Source: Symbiodinium natans
Lineage: Eukaryota > Sar > Dinophyceae > Suessiales > Symbiodiniaceae
Direction of reading: 5' to 3'
DNA length: 64,000 nt
Assembly (NCBI GenBank): GCA_905221605.1
Contig: CAJNDS010002508.1
Location: forward strand, 124,001 to 188,000
Under the pieces are notes generated by a model. The model had not been told where the DNA came from. It did not search any database and saw only the letters and a list, made by a program, of their open reading frames with translations. The translations under genes were made by a program, and so were the position numbers. Of this stretch, positions 1-10,458 are shown piece after piece (the first letter of the stretch is position 1; each line of letters opens with the position of its first letter).

Positions 1-756
1 TTATCGGGCTTCGGGTGGGGGAGGCAGGAAGAGGTCAGTCGGATGATGACTCACAAGGAAAGCAAGCAAGCACTCCGACGACCCTAAACTCTAAACCCTA
101 CACCCTAAGCCCCTTCCTATGGTCACCTGAAGCCTGAAAGCTCCCTACCCAGCAGCACAGCTTTTGCTTCACACCCGGCGGGGCTTTGAAGGTTTCGGGT
201 TGAGGGCTGAAAGGTTTAGCGATCATGAGTGTTCAGGTCTTAAGGGCTTAGGGATTGGGGTTATGGGTTTTCGGTTTTCGGGTTTCGTGGCCAGCCTTGG
301 GTTAGGTTAGGGGGGTTAAACGGTTCTGGGATGGTTGGTGTTCAAGGATGATGTGAACGTATGCTCAAGCAATGTGCGACGCAAGCCCACGAAGCCCTGC
401 AGCAAACAACCCCCTACACCCCTGAGCGCTAAGAACCCTGAACCCCTAAACATCTCTCTCTCCCACCCTCACCCTCACCCTCTCTCTCTCTCTCTCTCTC
501 TTTCTGTCTGGGTCCTGACTTTTCAGGGTGCCGTACAAATATACTTGGCGGCCCAGAAACGATCTTACATTAAGGGCACCCTGTTTTGGGGTTGGTGACT
601 TTACAACGGAACCCATATTGACCCCAAAAAGGTTGAAGGGTAGGGGCTAGACCCTAAAACCGAAACCCTAAACCCTGAAACGCCCTAAGCCCTGAACCCT
701 AAACCCCAACCCTAAACCCAAACCCTAAACCCTAAACCCTAAACCCTAGAACGCAC
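1..756. other. Repeat-rich spacer, no exon recognised
   Basis: This stretch holds scattered CCCTAAA and TTTAGGG units, a CT-rich microsatellite near 478-503, and a CCCTAAA tract at about 655-748 that ends next to the first candidate exon. I see no convincing coding segment in it. Confidence 0.6.
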
Positions 757-800
757 GCTCTTCTGGCCTGCTCCATACGACGCAGGGCGGCGAGCTCGGC
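757..800 (-). CDS. Candidate exon, Ala/Glu/Arg-rich
   Basis: On the minus strand this reads AELAALRRMEQARR after an AG acceptor at 801-802. A GT donor is possible at its lower end. It sits between a CCCTAAA tract (655-748) and a TTTAGGG tract (822-851), the same layout as many stronger exons. The donor position is uncertain by several bases. Function is not recognised beyond a helical, charged composition. Confidence 0.4.
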
Positions 801-1122
801 CTCGGACCGCAAGGGGCTCCAGGTTTAGGGTTTAGGGTTTAGTGTTTAGGGTCTCTCCAACATTTCACTTCCTATACCCTGGGCACCGGGTTAAAGCCGG
901 ACACCACAAGAATTCCAACCACAAGAAATCGCCCCTAAAGCCTGAAGAACCTCCCCCCCCCAAACATCGCCACAAACCTCAAAACCCTAAGGGTCGAGGG
1001 TTTCAGGGCTTGAGGGTCTAAAGAGCACTTAAGGCTAGCTTATATCTGGGGTTCTCCCAGTATGGGCCCCTTGATTTGGGTCCCTTGTTACTGCTGGGGC
1101 TCATAGGGCTTCAGGAGCTTGG

Positions 1123-1206
1123 GGTTTAGGGTTTAGGGCGATGGGGTTTAGGGTTATAGGGTTTAGGGTTTAGGGTTTAGGGTTTAGGGTGTAGGGTGTA
1201 GGGCTT
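1123..1206. repeat. TTTAGGG tract
   Basis: Short interstitial run of the dinoflagellate-type telomere unit with several degenerate copies, adjoining the candidate exon at 1220-1252. It is probably intronic and not a chromosome end, because unique sequence continues on both sides. Confidence 0.85.
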
Positions 1207-1219
1207 AGGGTTTCCGGGC

Positions 1220-1252
1220 CTCATGCTTCTTCTTGGCCTCCTCATCGCGGCG
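1220..1252 (-). CDS. Candidate 33-nt exon, charged helix
   Basis: The minus strand reads RRDEEAKKKHE in eleven complete codons, bounded by an AG acceptor and an AG|GC donor. The TTTAGGG tract lies on its lower side, unlike the usual arrangement. The composition is that of a charged alpha helix; no family is recognised. Confidence 0.45.
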
Positions 1253-2187
1253 CTTGCCAGCCCTTCAGCTCGATGCTTCGAGGGGGGGCGGCGGGGGGAG
1301 GAGGAGGTTGGGGGGGTTTAGGGTTGAGGGTTTAAGGTTTAAGGTTTAGGGTGGTTTTTGGGATTGAGGGTTTGGGGTTGAGGGTTTAGGCTTTTTGAGG
1401 TTGAGGGTTTGGGGTTCAGGGCTTCGCGTGCAGGGGGTCAGAGCGCTCAGGGGTTCAGGGTTTAGGGCTTCAGGGGGCTTCATGCCAAGAAGGGCTTCGA
1501 GTTCAGGATTGAAGGGTTCAGGGTTCAGGGTTCAGTGTCCAGAGTTCAGGTTTTGAGGTCGGCTGGAGGGTTGGTGCGGGCTTCACACATGAAGGGAACC
1601 TCCGAATGGGAGTAGCACCCCGCATGGACCCAAATAACCTTGGTAGCCCAGCAACCATCTTATCATAAGGGCACCCAAGTTCTTGCTATAAGAACCCACC
1701 CCCGACCAAACAAACAACGGGGCACCCCTGCTTCAAAATTGCTTTGGGAGGAGTGTTGACAGCGTTCAGCTCCCCAAATCCACTTACTTGCCTTGCGCCA
1801 AGGATCGGACCGTCTTCCAGTGCCTGAACCTCCCCTCCCCACTCCCCCCCAAAAAAACCTGCCCTCTTGCCCGAGCGTCCATTTGTAGAACCAGCATGGA
1901 ATTAGGCACCAAAAAGCCCTATTTGGTCAGGTTCTTGACCTAGAATTCCATACTGGTACGACAAACGGGCCCTCGGGGTGGCCAAGGTCTGAGGGTTTCA
2001 GCTGTCTTCTGGGTGTCGGCGTCACTAATTCAGAGGCCGCTCCGGAGTCCACTCAAGAGCCATCAACCAAACCCCGCCAAAGCCCTAAAGCCCCTCTAGG
2101 AAACCTGCAAGTCCTACAAGTCCGTGTCGCCCCCTTCTCTTTGCCCCAGATGCCCTTTCCTACCCTTTGAGCCCCCTCAGGCAAAGC
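1253..2187. other. Intron-like spacer with degenerate TTTAGGG
   Basis: This stretch contains degenerate TTTAGGG and TTCAGGG units up to about 1550, then unique sequence with no open frame that looks coding. A poly-C/A patch lies near 1846-1858. Confidence 0.5.
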
Positions 2188-2252
2188 GCTCTGAGCGATA
2201 CTCGGCGACCCAGAAGTCAAAGCAGAACTTCACGTCATCAGTCTGCATCGTC
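2188..2252 (-). CDS. Candidate exon, aromatic-rich
   Basis: The minus strand reads MQTDDVKFCFDFWVAEYRSE, preceded by an AG acceptor and followed by a possible GC donor. The composition (Phe, Trp, Tyr with acidic residues) is protein-like and unlike the surrounding repeats. Splice phases have not been reconciled with neighbours, so this is tentative. Confidence 0.35.
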
Positions 2253-2755
2253 CTTGGCCCCAACGAAAGACCACCCCTGTGTGACCCAAACCCTAAAACT
2301 GCAACCCTCTAGTCATGAGGGCCTTGCGGGTCAGGGGGTGGGGGAGTTGCAGGGAGGTGGGGGGGAGGGCGGCTTAGGGGTCTTAGGGTGTAGGGTTAGA
2401 GCCAAGAAGCTTTCGCATCCTCTCAGCAAGGACCTCCGCCTTGCGAACAACATGTCGTGCTGCGGCTCAGGGCTTAGGTTCGGGTATTTAGTAGGGGGTT
2501 GAGGTCTCGGGTTTAGGGCTTACGGCCAGCGCTTTGCGTTTAGACTCTCAGACAGTAAGAGCCATTGGGATTTCAGGATGTAAAACCGACAGACACCACA
2601 AAGCTCAGACTTACGTGGGTTACGTGGGTTATGTGGGTGGCGTGCCTACCGCTACTTGTGAGGGCGGCGAAAACCCGACGAATCCCTGCTTCTGAGGGCA
2701 ATGCGGGAACGAGCCTACAAGCAAAGAATGCTTCAGGTCATGCTGCGTTCCTTTC

Positions 2756-2873
2756 TGGCAGGTGCAGAGTGGCGTGAAGGCTGTTGCACACCGGGCATTG
2801 GCCGAATGGCTGATGGTTCTCCTCGGGAAGGTGCTGGCAAGCGGCACAACGTTGAGACGCCCAGGGCACAGGC
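2756..2873 (-). CDS. Candidate zinc-ribbon exon
   Basis: One minus-strand frame contains RCAACQHLPEENHQPF followed by GQCPVCNSLH, giving paired CxxC motifs like a zinc ribbon or RING-type knuckle. An AG acceptor precedes it and a GA donor may follow. The other minus frames and the plus strand are also open here; a plus-strand exon with a GTGAGT donor at about 2884 is a real alternative. Strand assignment rests on the CxxC pairs. Confidence 0.35.
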
Positions 2874-2975
2874 CTCAACCAGATGTGAGTATGCGATGCA
2901 GCGCCATCAGCTGCAGGGGGGAGCTTGACAGACGCAAGCGGAGGCCAGGACGAGAAGGATCAAGGTGACGGAAGC

Positions 2976-3113
2976 CGGGCCCCGGGCCCGGGCGCGTGCG
3001 CAGGCTCGGGCTGGCGGCGGAGCACAGCTCGGGCATTCTCGCGTTGCAGTGCCACGGCTAGTGTCTCGTACAGCCGTTTGGTTTCAGCGGCAAGACCCTC
3101 CCGGAGCAAGCCG
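2976..3113 (-). CDS. Candidate coiled-coil exon
   Basis: The minus strand reads GLLREGLAAETKRLYETLAV and then ALQRENARAVLRRQPEP before a Pro/Gly/Ala-rich tail. The first half has heptad-like leucines, and an AG acceptor precedes it. The lower boundary is uncertain because the GC-rich tail offers several donors. It resembles the long-helix plus linker composition of the exons at 48-63 kb. Confidence 0.5.
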
Positions 3114-3622
3114 CTGTGGCCGCAGCGAGGGTCCGCCAAGTTTTGACGGCAGCAGGCCCCCACCCCCCACGGCTCTCGACGACCAAAGGGACGAATTGGA
3201 TGCCCTGGGCACTGCACAGCTCCTGCGTTTGCAGGTGAGAGCGTTTGTGGGCTTCATAGTCGGTGACAGGCCGGTCAGTGTCCGAGAGCAAGGTGTGGAG
3301 ACTGCCCGAGCGCAGCCCAGTGGTGTGCAAGGTCGAAGGCAACGGGCCCAGACTCTAAAGCACACATACGGGCTTTCCTGGTTCACGGCTTACAGCGGTT
3401 AACCCAAAACCCCAAAACCCGAAGCCTACCAGTACCACGCAAACCCGAAACTCAAGAACCCCAAACCATGAAGCCTATCTTTCCTAAACCCAAGCCCTAT
3501 AGGGTTTGGTAAGGTTTAGGGTTTAGGGTAAAACCTAAACTCTAAACCTCACACCAACAGTTTGATAGCTACTGGACGCCCGACTTTGCGAGAATTACCG
3601 GCGTCACGTGTTCTCAGCGCGC

Positions 3623-3669
3623 CTCGCGAAGGTCCTTCTCCTGCTGAGCCTTTCGGAAGCGTCTCCAGA
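3623..3669 (-). CDS. Candidate 47-nt exon, charged helix
   Basis: The minus strand reads WRRFRKAQQEKDLRE with an AG acceptor and an AG|GC donor. The exon begins out of phase, so it needs a partner ending one base into a codon. Composition is Arg/Lys/Glu/Gln, consistent with a helical segment. Confidence 0.45.
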
Positions 3670-4273
3670 CTTCAGGGGTTGAGAGTCCTAAGGGTAAGGG
3701 TTTAATGTTACATTAAGGCTTTAGGGATGAAAGGGATGTAGGGTTTATAGGGTTGAAGGGATAGGGTTTACGGATCTAGGGTTTAAAAGGGCTTAGGATT
3801 CAAGCTTTAGGGTGAGAAGCCGGTTGGGGTTGGCATTGTTAGGTTGTAGTTGCAGGTGTTCAGGGCTTTGGAGTTGGGCGGAGATAGGAGCATAAACACA
3901 TGTGCACACAAGGAAGTGACTGTAAACCTGCAGGCTTCGTTATCCGGTCACTGAGTGTACTTGCTCATCTATTGAAGGCCTATATATTGTTATTTATTTC
4001 TTTATTTATTTCTTTATTTATTTAATCATATTGTATTATATATATATAGAGGCCCTGATGTCATCAACAGTCCCTGAAGCCTGTACGGTCATGTCTTCCT
4101 TCTAGACACACTGCACTTCTACGAATTTGGGGGGGGGGTTCGGGCCTTACAGGGCTAAATTAGGCTGCACCTCCTAAACCGCCCGAAAGGCCCGAGCCCC
4201 TAAGGTCTGTAGGGTTCAGAAACCCGAAAACCCAAAGAAACCAGCCCCAAAAATAGCTTCGGGCCCATGACGC
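3670..4273. other. Intron-like spacer
   Basis: Degenerate TTTAGGG units lie at 3690-3830, an AT-rich patch with TTTATTT repeats at about 3988-4050, and a poly-G run near 4129-4138. No coding segment is seen. Confidence 0.5.
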
Positions 4274-4321
4274 CTTGAGGCGTCCCTCCTCCTGAGCCTT
4301 CTTCGTACGCTCCTCCTTCTC
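4274..4321 (-). CDS. Candidate 48-nt exon, charged coiled coil
   Basis: Sixteen complete minus-strand codons read EKEERTKKAQEEGRLK between an AG acceptor and an AAG|GC donor. The phase-0 length and alternating charges fit a coiled-coil exon. TTTAGGG units follow at higher coordinates (4350-4395). Confidence 0.6.
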
Positions 4322-4685
4322 CTGGCTCAGTGTTTATGTTCACGGTGAGGGTGTGTTTAGGGTTTAGTTAGGGCTTAGGGTTTGAGGTGTAGGGTTTATT
4401 GAATGGCTCAAGGTGTGCGATATAAACGGGCGTATAGTCTCAACGCCCAAAATGCCACCAAATGATCGTCATGACATGGTCGTGCCCATCTTCGGGCTTC
4501 GGGCGGGCGGGGGCGACGAACTAGTCCATGCTGTATATGTGTAGCTTCCCAAATTATGGTCCCCCTCTAGAGTGCCCCGTTTACGGCAGCACCCTTTCAA
4601 ACAAGGGATCCCCAACAAGGAATCAAAATTTCCTAAGGCCTAAGCCCTAAACCCTAAACCCCAAAAGGGTGGCCACATCTCGCAC

Positions 4686-4709
4686 CTTCTTGGTCTTCAT
4701 GGTCTCCTC
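4686..4709 (-). CDS. Candidate 24-nt micro-exon
   Basis: Eight codons read EETMKTKK, flanked by CAG acceptor and AAG|GT donor. CCCTAAA units lie just below (about 4641-4661) and TTTAGGG just above (4741-4767). A longer version ending at a second GT is possible. Confidence 0.5.
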
Positions 4710-4898
4710 CTGGATCAGGGCTTGACATGTTCTTCAGGCAGTTTAGGCTTTGGGGTTTAGGGTTTTGGGGACCCTCAAACAAGTCGGTGTGCCTAACCTA
4801 GGCCCCAGACAAACAGTAGCCTGAAGTATCAAATAGGGTTCAGGGTGCTTCATTCTTGGTGCGGGAGTTTGTGTGTCCTTGAACTGCGCATCCGAAAA

Positions 4899-4919
4899 GG
4901 GGGGGGGGGGGGGGGGGGG
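4899..4919. repeat. Poly-G run
   Basis: An uninterrupted run of 21 G residues. Its length is likely to be unreliable in any assembly. Confidence 0.9.
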
Positions 4920-5201
4920 AGGGGGAATGTTTAGGTTGTTGTTGGCGCGGCCTCAGGCGACGCACAGTCACTAGAAACCTGTGACTCTGCACACTGCAGC
5001 CACTTCAAACAGCAGATATACCTATGAACCCAGCCATATGATGAGAAACGTGTCGTTTTGCTTGGTCTTGTCTTGGGGAGAGGCGGACCGTCAGATCTCC
5101 AAAAAAACTGCAAAGTTCTACTGCTGGCCGGATAAGTGTAGCATTTAGGATTCAAAACCCTAAGCTGCAGCCTAGGTAAGCCCGGATGAAGCCGTACCTG
5201 C

Positions 5202-5289
5202 CTTCCAAACTCCCACCACCTCGTCGAAGAGGCCGCTGCAGTACCTCCGGCTGTCCGGAACCATGCGCCGGGACACGCGAAAATGGCAG
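5202..5289 (-). CDS. Candidate exon, YC..L.D.V..W repeat family
   Basis: The minus strand reads CHFRVSRRMVPDSRRY and then CSGLFDEVVGVWK, bounded by a CAG acceptor and an AAG|GC donor (88 nt). The second half aligns with exons at 7617-7683 and 12167-12221 through Tyr, Leu, Asp/Ser, Val and Trp positions. This suggests a duplicated protein module of unknown function. Confidence 0.5.
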
Positions 5290-5642
5290 CTGTTTTGCTT
5301 GGGTTTCAGGCTTAGGGCTCATTTTCGGGTACATCATGAACTCAAGGGCTTCGTGTTCAAGAGCTTAGTCTGTGGGGTTTCTGGAATTCAGCTTCATCAG
5401 GGTTCACAATGGAGTCGAGTCCAGGTTCGTATGCTAAGGGTCGGATAGAGCTTAGGGTTCTGAGTCATGAGGGAGGGGGGGGGGGTGCCAAGTTGATGCC
5501 CTTGGGGTGCTTGAAAACTCCCATGTGTTGGGTGCTCAAGGGGCGCGTAGCTCAGAGTTGCTGGGTCCTCATGCCATCGAACTCCCCCAGAAGCACGAAA
5601 ACAAGCACAACCCCTCCACCCTGAACCGCAAGCCTTGAACCC

Positions 5643-5722
5643 TAAATCGGAAACCCTCAACCCCAAACCCTAAACCCTAAACCCTATACCCTATACCCTA
5701 AACCCTAACCCTAAACCCTAAA
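5643..5722. repeat. CCCTAAA tract
   Basis: Telomere-like units with minor variants on the low side of the candidate exon at 5729-5788, in the usual orientation relative to minus-strand exons. Confidence 0.85.
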
Positions 5723-5728
5723 ACTGGC

Positions 5729-5788
5729 TGGAGGAGCTTCGAGTCCGAACCAATGATGAAGGCGGCTACTGACTTTTGCGGACTCCCG
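5729..5788 (-). CDS. Candidate 60-nt exon
   Basis: Twenty complete minus-strand codons read RESAKVSSRLHHWFGLEAPP after a CAG acceptor, with a possible CA|GC donor. It adjoins a CCCTAAA tract on its low side. The composition is protein-like but no family is recognised. Confidence 0.4.
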
Positions 5789-5796
5789 CTGGAAAA

Positions 5797-5950
5797 GATG
5801 GGTCGCACTTCTTGAATATAGGGGCCTGAACAATTTAGAATCGAGTTTTGGGGGGGGGGGGGGGGGGGGGGGGGCGTGGGTGATGATTAGTAGAAGTACA
5901 AAGGGACCATAAGGCAATCTTACGGTATAGTTGTTCCGACCCCTACTCCC
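5797..5950. repeat. Dispersed repeat copy (AATATAGGGGCC family)
   Basis: This copy contains GTCGCACTTCTTGAATATAG followed by GGGCCTGAA, an AATTTAGAAT box, a 25-base poly-G run (5850-5874), a GTACAAAGGGACC box and a TTCCGACCCCTAC end. Matching boxes occur in the reverse orientation at about 53850-53985, and partial ones near 19085 and 51860. Confidence 0.55.
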
Positions 5951-6539
5951 GCGAGAAAGTGGTGGCACTTCTTGTACATCTGCTCCGCGATCCTTGGACA
6001 GCCGGCTTTCGGGTCTGCGGGGGTTTTCGGCTCTAGGGTGGAAAGCTTTGGAACTTGAGTGTTTTGAGGAGGTTTAGGGTAAGGGGTTTACGGTTTAGGG
6101 TTTACTAAGGTGTAGGGTTATAATCTAAGTCTCTCCCAAGGCCCGCAAGCCCTCGTGCCCAACCTGACCTCCAATACCCGAACCCCCCCCCCTCCAAACG
6201 CCCCAAAACCTGAGCCCCGAATTCTGCGCAGGCGCACGGAAGAAGCAAGGATTGGGGGGCCTGCTGCCTGCACGCGACCTTTGCCCTTAGGGATTTAGGC
6301 GAACAGGGTTGAGGGCTGAAGGGTTTAGGGTTTAATAAGGATGTAGAGTTAAAGGGCTTCGTGTTCAGGAGCTTAGGGTTTAATTGGGGCTTAGGTTAAG
6401 CTTGGGGGTTTATGGTCTAGGAATTTAGGGGAAGGGTGAAGGGCTCAGCTAAGGGGGTAAAGTCCGGCTTAGCTTTTGCTTGTATTCATTTTTTGACGTT
6501 GTGGTTGAGGTTCAGACTCGAGGTTGCCGGGTTTGGGGT

Positions 6540-6784
6540 TTAGGGTTTAGGGTAAGGGATTCGGGTTTAGGGTTTAGGGGGTTAGGGGTTAGGTGCTCCA
6601 ACGCTTAGCCCAGGAGCTGTTTGGCGGTGTTAAAGGCCTTGTCATTCTCCGCCTGCTTGAAGCGATGCATCTCCTGGCATCATGATATGGTTTAGGGTTT
6701 TAGGGTTTAGGGTTAGGGTTCAGGGTTCAGGGTTCAGGGTTTAGGGTTTAGGGTTTAGGGTTTAGGGTTTAGGGTTTAGGGTTT
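6540..6784. repeat. TTTAGGG tracts flanking a candidate exon
   Basis: Two runs (about 6540-6590 and 6690-6784) lie on either side of the exon at 6610-6673, both in the plus-strand TTTAGGG orientation. This exon therefore lacks the inverted flanks seen elsewhere. Confidence 0.8.
6610..6673 (-). CDS. Candidate exon, QLLG family
   Basis: The minus strand reads EMHRFKQAENDKAFNTAK and ends QLLG, with a CAG acceptor and a G|GC donor one base into a codon. Exons at 8428-8467 and 12453-12504 end the same way. I infer a duplicated helical exon. Confidence 0.5.
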
Positions 6785-7226
6785 GCCGTAATAGTGAGTA
6801 GATGCTTGAAGGTTGGGATGCAGCAGAGGCTCGAAAGCTTCGTCAGGTGCGAAGAGCAGCTCTGGCCCGATTTGAAGGCGTTTAACACACTTCTCTCATC
6901 CCACGCACCCTAAGCTATTCCCTTTACGGTTTAAGCCTAAAATCAGACCAAATGCTTGCCTCCAATCAAAACGCCTTCTGGCACCGATGGTCGCAGGTTT
7001 GAGTCCAGGTGTCCAGATGAGCTGGGAAGGTTTCAGGAGTAGGGTTCCAGGAAAGTCCAGCAGCTTTTCATATCAAGGAGTCAAGTGAATATCAAGGGGT
7101 CCCAAAACAGAGGGCCCAGGGGGGTCCCAGAGGCAAGGGCGGGTCCTTGAAAGACTTCTCCCCCCCCCCCTAAACTAAAAGCCTGACAAACCCAACAGCC
7201 ACAAAAGAAGCCACAGAACCCTAAAC

Positions 7227-7288
7227 CTTGGCGTCCTGCTCCATCTTCAGCCGCGCGCGGCGTCCGCTGCCTTCTGGGACTTCTCCTC
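7227..7288 (-). pseudogene. Disrupted coiled-coil exon
   Basis: The first half reads EEKSQKAADAAR and the second half RLKMEQDAK, but the two are in different frames. A (CG)n stretch between them is two bases too long, so the first frame runs into a stop. CAG acceptor and AAG|GT donor are intact. Either this copy is decayed or the CG run is a sequencing error. Confidence 0.5.
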
Positions 7289-7616
7289 CTGGGGCCGGTG
7301 TTGGGCCGGCAGGATTCAGGGTTTAGGGTTGGTTTAAGCGAAGAGCTTAAGAGAACATCTTTTTCCCAAAGATTCCGTCGAATGAAGCCCCCGTGACCTC
7401 AACTCACTAGAAACACATTGGGTGCGGAAGTGTAAGGGGAGTAAGCCTATGGCCTATGTTCGCAGGCCACTTGAAAAAAGACCACCCTCAAACCCAGAAG
7501 CCCCTAAAGCCCCCTACAAAGCCCCTATAAAGCCCCGAAAAGCCCTGAACATCCCCATAAAGCCCTTACTAAAGCCCCTATAAGGCCCTAAACCCTGAAC
7601 TCCAGCACTATTACTC

Positions 7617-7683
7617 CTTGAAGGCATCGCGCCACAACTCGAAGACGCCATCCAGCAGCTCGCGGCAGTACTGGGCGTACATC
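7617..7683 (-). CDS. Candidate exon, YCRELLDGV..LWR family
   Basis: The minus strand reads MYAQYCRELLDGVFELWRDA followed by FK, with an AAG acceptor and an AAG|GA donor (67 nt). Its Tyr-Cys, Leu-Leu, Gly-Val and Trp positions recur in exons at 5202-5289 and 12167-12221, and partly at 9671-9735. Function is not recognised. Confidence 0.55.
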
Positions 7684-8427
7684 CTTGGGCCCAGTTCTCG
7701 GGGTGCGCAATGGGCTCGAGGGGTTAGGGGTTGGGGGGGGGGGGAGAGGGTTGTGGTCTTTGGGAAGCCTTCGGTGCATTTGCTGCGAGCTCGGGGTTGC
7801 AAGTTATTTATACATGTTGTGCAGGTGGCCCTGCACCCTCACAACCTGAACAAGTCGCCAGGATAGCCAGTAAGGCTAAAAGGGCACCCATGCCTCTCCA
7901 AGACCCCCACATGCCCGGTCATGACGCCCTGATTATTACTACTGCTCCTAAGCTCGCATCGCCTGACGCCGCACTGACGCCCGAAGCTCGCACTGGAGAC
8001 CCTACACCAAAACCCCCAAAACCCCAAACCCAAAACCCCAAAACTCCCAAGCCCTACATCCCAAACCCTAAACCCTAAACCCCAGCCCAAGGAAGATGGG
8101 TTTCGAGCTCCTTCTAGGTCTCCTAGCCCTGTACATCGGGAAAGACAGGTGAGTTTGCTACCCTAAGCCGAACATCCCCAAAACCCCTACTCAAACGCCC
8201 CGAAACCCCAAACCCAAGACTCACCCTCCCGATCCCGATCCCTAGAACCCAAATCCTGTAAACCCTTTCAACCCTAAAGCCCAAAAACCATATAAACCCC
8301 ATAATTCCTGGCAACCCTATAAGCCCGACAAACCCTAAACCCCAAACCCGCAACCCTTCCCTGCGCGCACGAAAATGAAACCCTAAACCCTAAACCCTGA
8401 ACCCTGAACCCTACACCCTAAACAGTC
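7684..8427. other. Intron-like spacer
   Basis: CCCTAAA-like units lie at about 8010-8085 and 8371-8425. A possible plus-strand exon (MGFELLLGLLALYIGKD with GTGAGT donor, about 8096-8148) is noted but unsupported by neighbours. Confidence 0.4.
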
Positions 8428-8467
8428 CAATGCTCTGGTCCGCGATCTGCGCCTTGGAGACCTCGCC
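8428..8467 (-). CDS. Candidate exon, DQ..G family
   Basis: The minus strand reads GEVSKAQIADQSI and ends one base into a codon at a G|GA donor. It aligns with the exon at 12453-12504 (..ARDIADQLL). CCCTAAA lies immediately below and TTTAGGG (8500-8560) above. An acceptor ten bases further up is an alternative. Confidence 0.5.
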
Positions 8468-9009
8468 CTTCAAAAGCCTTGGGGATAGGGCTTGGGGTTT
8501 AGGGTTTAGGGTTTAGGGTTTAGGGTTTAGGGTTTAGGGTCTAGGGTTTAGGGCTTCGAAGCAGCGCAAGCACCAAAGGACGTAGGGCTCTTAGGGGGCT
8601 TAGAGGGGCTTAGGGGATAGGGCTCCGAAGCAGAGAAAGCACCGAGAAGCACTTCGGGCTCTTAGGGTTTGGAGGGGTTTAGGGGTTTAGGGGTTGAGGC
8701 AGAGGGGTGTAGGGGTTGAGGTTTAGGGATTAGGGCTTCCGAGTCGAGTGAGGCTTAGGGGTTGCGGGCAAAACCGCAACATCCATGAGACTTACAAAGC
8801 TGTTGCTTTCGTGTTTCAAGTTCAGGGTCTCTGTAGGGTTGAGGGTGTAGGCGCAGCAGCTCTTTTGATTTTTGTGAACCTTGAAAGCCTATGCCCTGAA
8901 ACCCTAAAATCGTAAAACCCGAAAAACCTAAACCCCTAAACCCTAGGCCTAAACCCCTGAAGCCTAAACCCTAAAACCCAAAGGAGCTCTCTGGGCCCCC
9001 AAACTCCTC

Positions 9010-9045
9010 CTTGCGGAGGCGCTCGATCTCAGCTTTGGCTTCCGC
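9010..9045 (-). CDS. Candidate 36-nt coiled-coil exon
   Basis: Twelve complete codons read AEAKAEIERLRK between an AAG acceptor and an AAG|GA donor. The sequence closely resembles the AKAEVEILR core of the 69-nt exons at 52-60 kb. It lies between CCCTAAA (8928-8980) and a long TTTAGGG run (9080-9174). Confidence 0.65.
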
Positions 9046-9079
9046 CTTGCGGAGGGGGGTTTAGGCTTCAGGGTTCAGG

Positions 9080-9174
9080 GTTAGGGTTTAGGGTTTAGGG
9101 TTTAGGGTTTAGGGTTTAGGGTTTAGGGTTTAGGGTTTAGGGTTTAGGGTTTAGGGTTTAGGGTTTAGGGTTAG
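9080..9174. repeat. TTTAGGG array
   Basis: About thirteen near-perfect tandem copies, among the longest in the window. It is followed by a T-rich/G-rich patch (about 9198-9238). Its position next to an exon suggests an intron, not a chromosome end. Confidence 0.95.
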
Positions 9175-9670
9175 GGCGTAGGAACTGGAGTTGGTGTTAG
9201 TTTTTGTTTTTTTTTTGTTTTTTTTTTTTGGGGGGGGGATTCTCTAGAATAAGCCTGTAGGTTTGAGGAAGTCTTGGGTTGCAGGCTTTGAGGGTTGGGC
9301 GTTGAGGGCATACAAGCGTGTACGGCTGGGGGAGGGGCTCCCGAACTTTCGGGTTGAAGGGTTTTAGGGGTTTAGGGCTTTAGGGCTCCTAGGGTTGTTG
9401 GCGTTTGTTGGAATTTAGGGTGCAGGGCTTTAGGTTTCTGGTTTAGCGGTCTGCCTGTTGTCGGCTCAGGGTCGCCTAAAGGTACTGTCCCGTAGTGGTG
9501 CTTTGGAGAGTCTGAAAAATTCCTCAAGCCCTACAACCCTAACACCCAAAAATCCTACAACCCTGAAACCCTACAGCCCTAAAACCTTAAAACCGGAAAC
9601 CCGAAACCCTAAAACCTTAAAACCCGAAAACCCGAAACCCTAAACCCTCAACCCGCCCTAGCAGGGTGGC

Positions 9671-9735
9671 CTTCTTTTTCTCGGCGGACCCTTGGCGGAA
9701 AGCGTGCTCCCAGGCCTGCCAAACGTCTTGGACTT
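9671..9735 (-). CDS. Candidate 65-nt exon
   Basis: The minus strand reads VQDVWQAWEHAFRQGSAEKK plus K between a CAG acceptor and an AAG|GC donor. The DVWQAWEHAF portion resembles DGVFELWRDAF of the 7617-7683 exon. CCCTAAA-like units lie below (9530-9652) and TTTAGGG-like units above (9749-9850). Confidence 0.55.
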
Positions 9736-9915
9736 CTGTAAGGCGATAGGGTTTAAGGGTTTAGGGTTCAGGGTTAAGGGTTTATAGGGTTTAAGGGTTT
9801 AGGGTTTATAGGGTTTAAGGGTCTAGGGTTAAGTGTTTATAGGGTTTGGGGTTTTTGGGTCTTTCCGGCAATATACAGTCCTGGAAGCCCGACAACCCAA
9901 TTATTTTTGGTCGTT

Positions 9916-10088
9916 GGGTTTTTTACGGGTGTTTACGGGCGTTTAGGGGGAATTACGGGCGTTTAGGAAATTTATGGGCGTTCTGCTTTTGGCTCTTGAA
10001 ATTACGGATAATTATGGGCGTTTAGTGGTTTGTGAGGATTGGTGCAGAATTATGGGCGTTCAGGGGTTTTATGGGCGTTTAGGGGTTT
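9916..10088. repeat. GGGCGTTT-motif cluster
   Basis: Repeated ACGGGCGTTT and ATGGGCGTTT words, several within 170 bases. The same word recurs in the fold-back element end, at 11140-11190 and in the 45-bp minisatellite at 11906-12040. Confidence 0.7.
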
Positions 10089-10458
10089 CCGGGTTCATCC
10101 AAACAAACAGGGCTGAATATGCCAAAAACAACAAGCCCTGAGCCCCTCAAAACCTTATCATCCCAAAGCCCTATATAAGCCCTTCACCCGAAGCCTGCAG
10201 GGATTTTGCTAACCCAAGCTTCCTCCTAAAAGACCCCTGGGACCCCACCCTGCTCAAAACCTCAAGCATTTTGGGACCCCATTTTGGCCATTGAGGTTTT
10301 TTGGGGATTTGCTTTGAAAGGGTTTTGTGGAATTTCCTGGGCCGGCCTGGCCATAAAGCCTGCAGGTTTTGTAGGGTTTTATAGGGTGTTAGGGTTCTTG
10401 CAAGGGTTTTAGGCTTCTAGGGTTTTAAGGCCTTTTTGGGTTTAGGGCTTGATGGGCT

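Noticed and set aside
8096-8148. Plus-strand exon MGFELLLGLLALYIGKD with GTGAGT donor
   Set aside because: No neighbouring plus-strand exon supports it; all coherent exons are on the minus strand.
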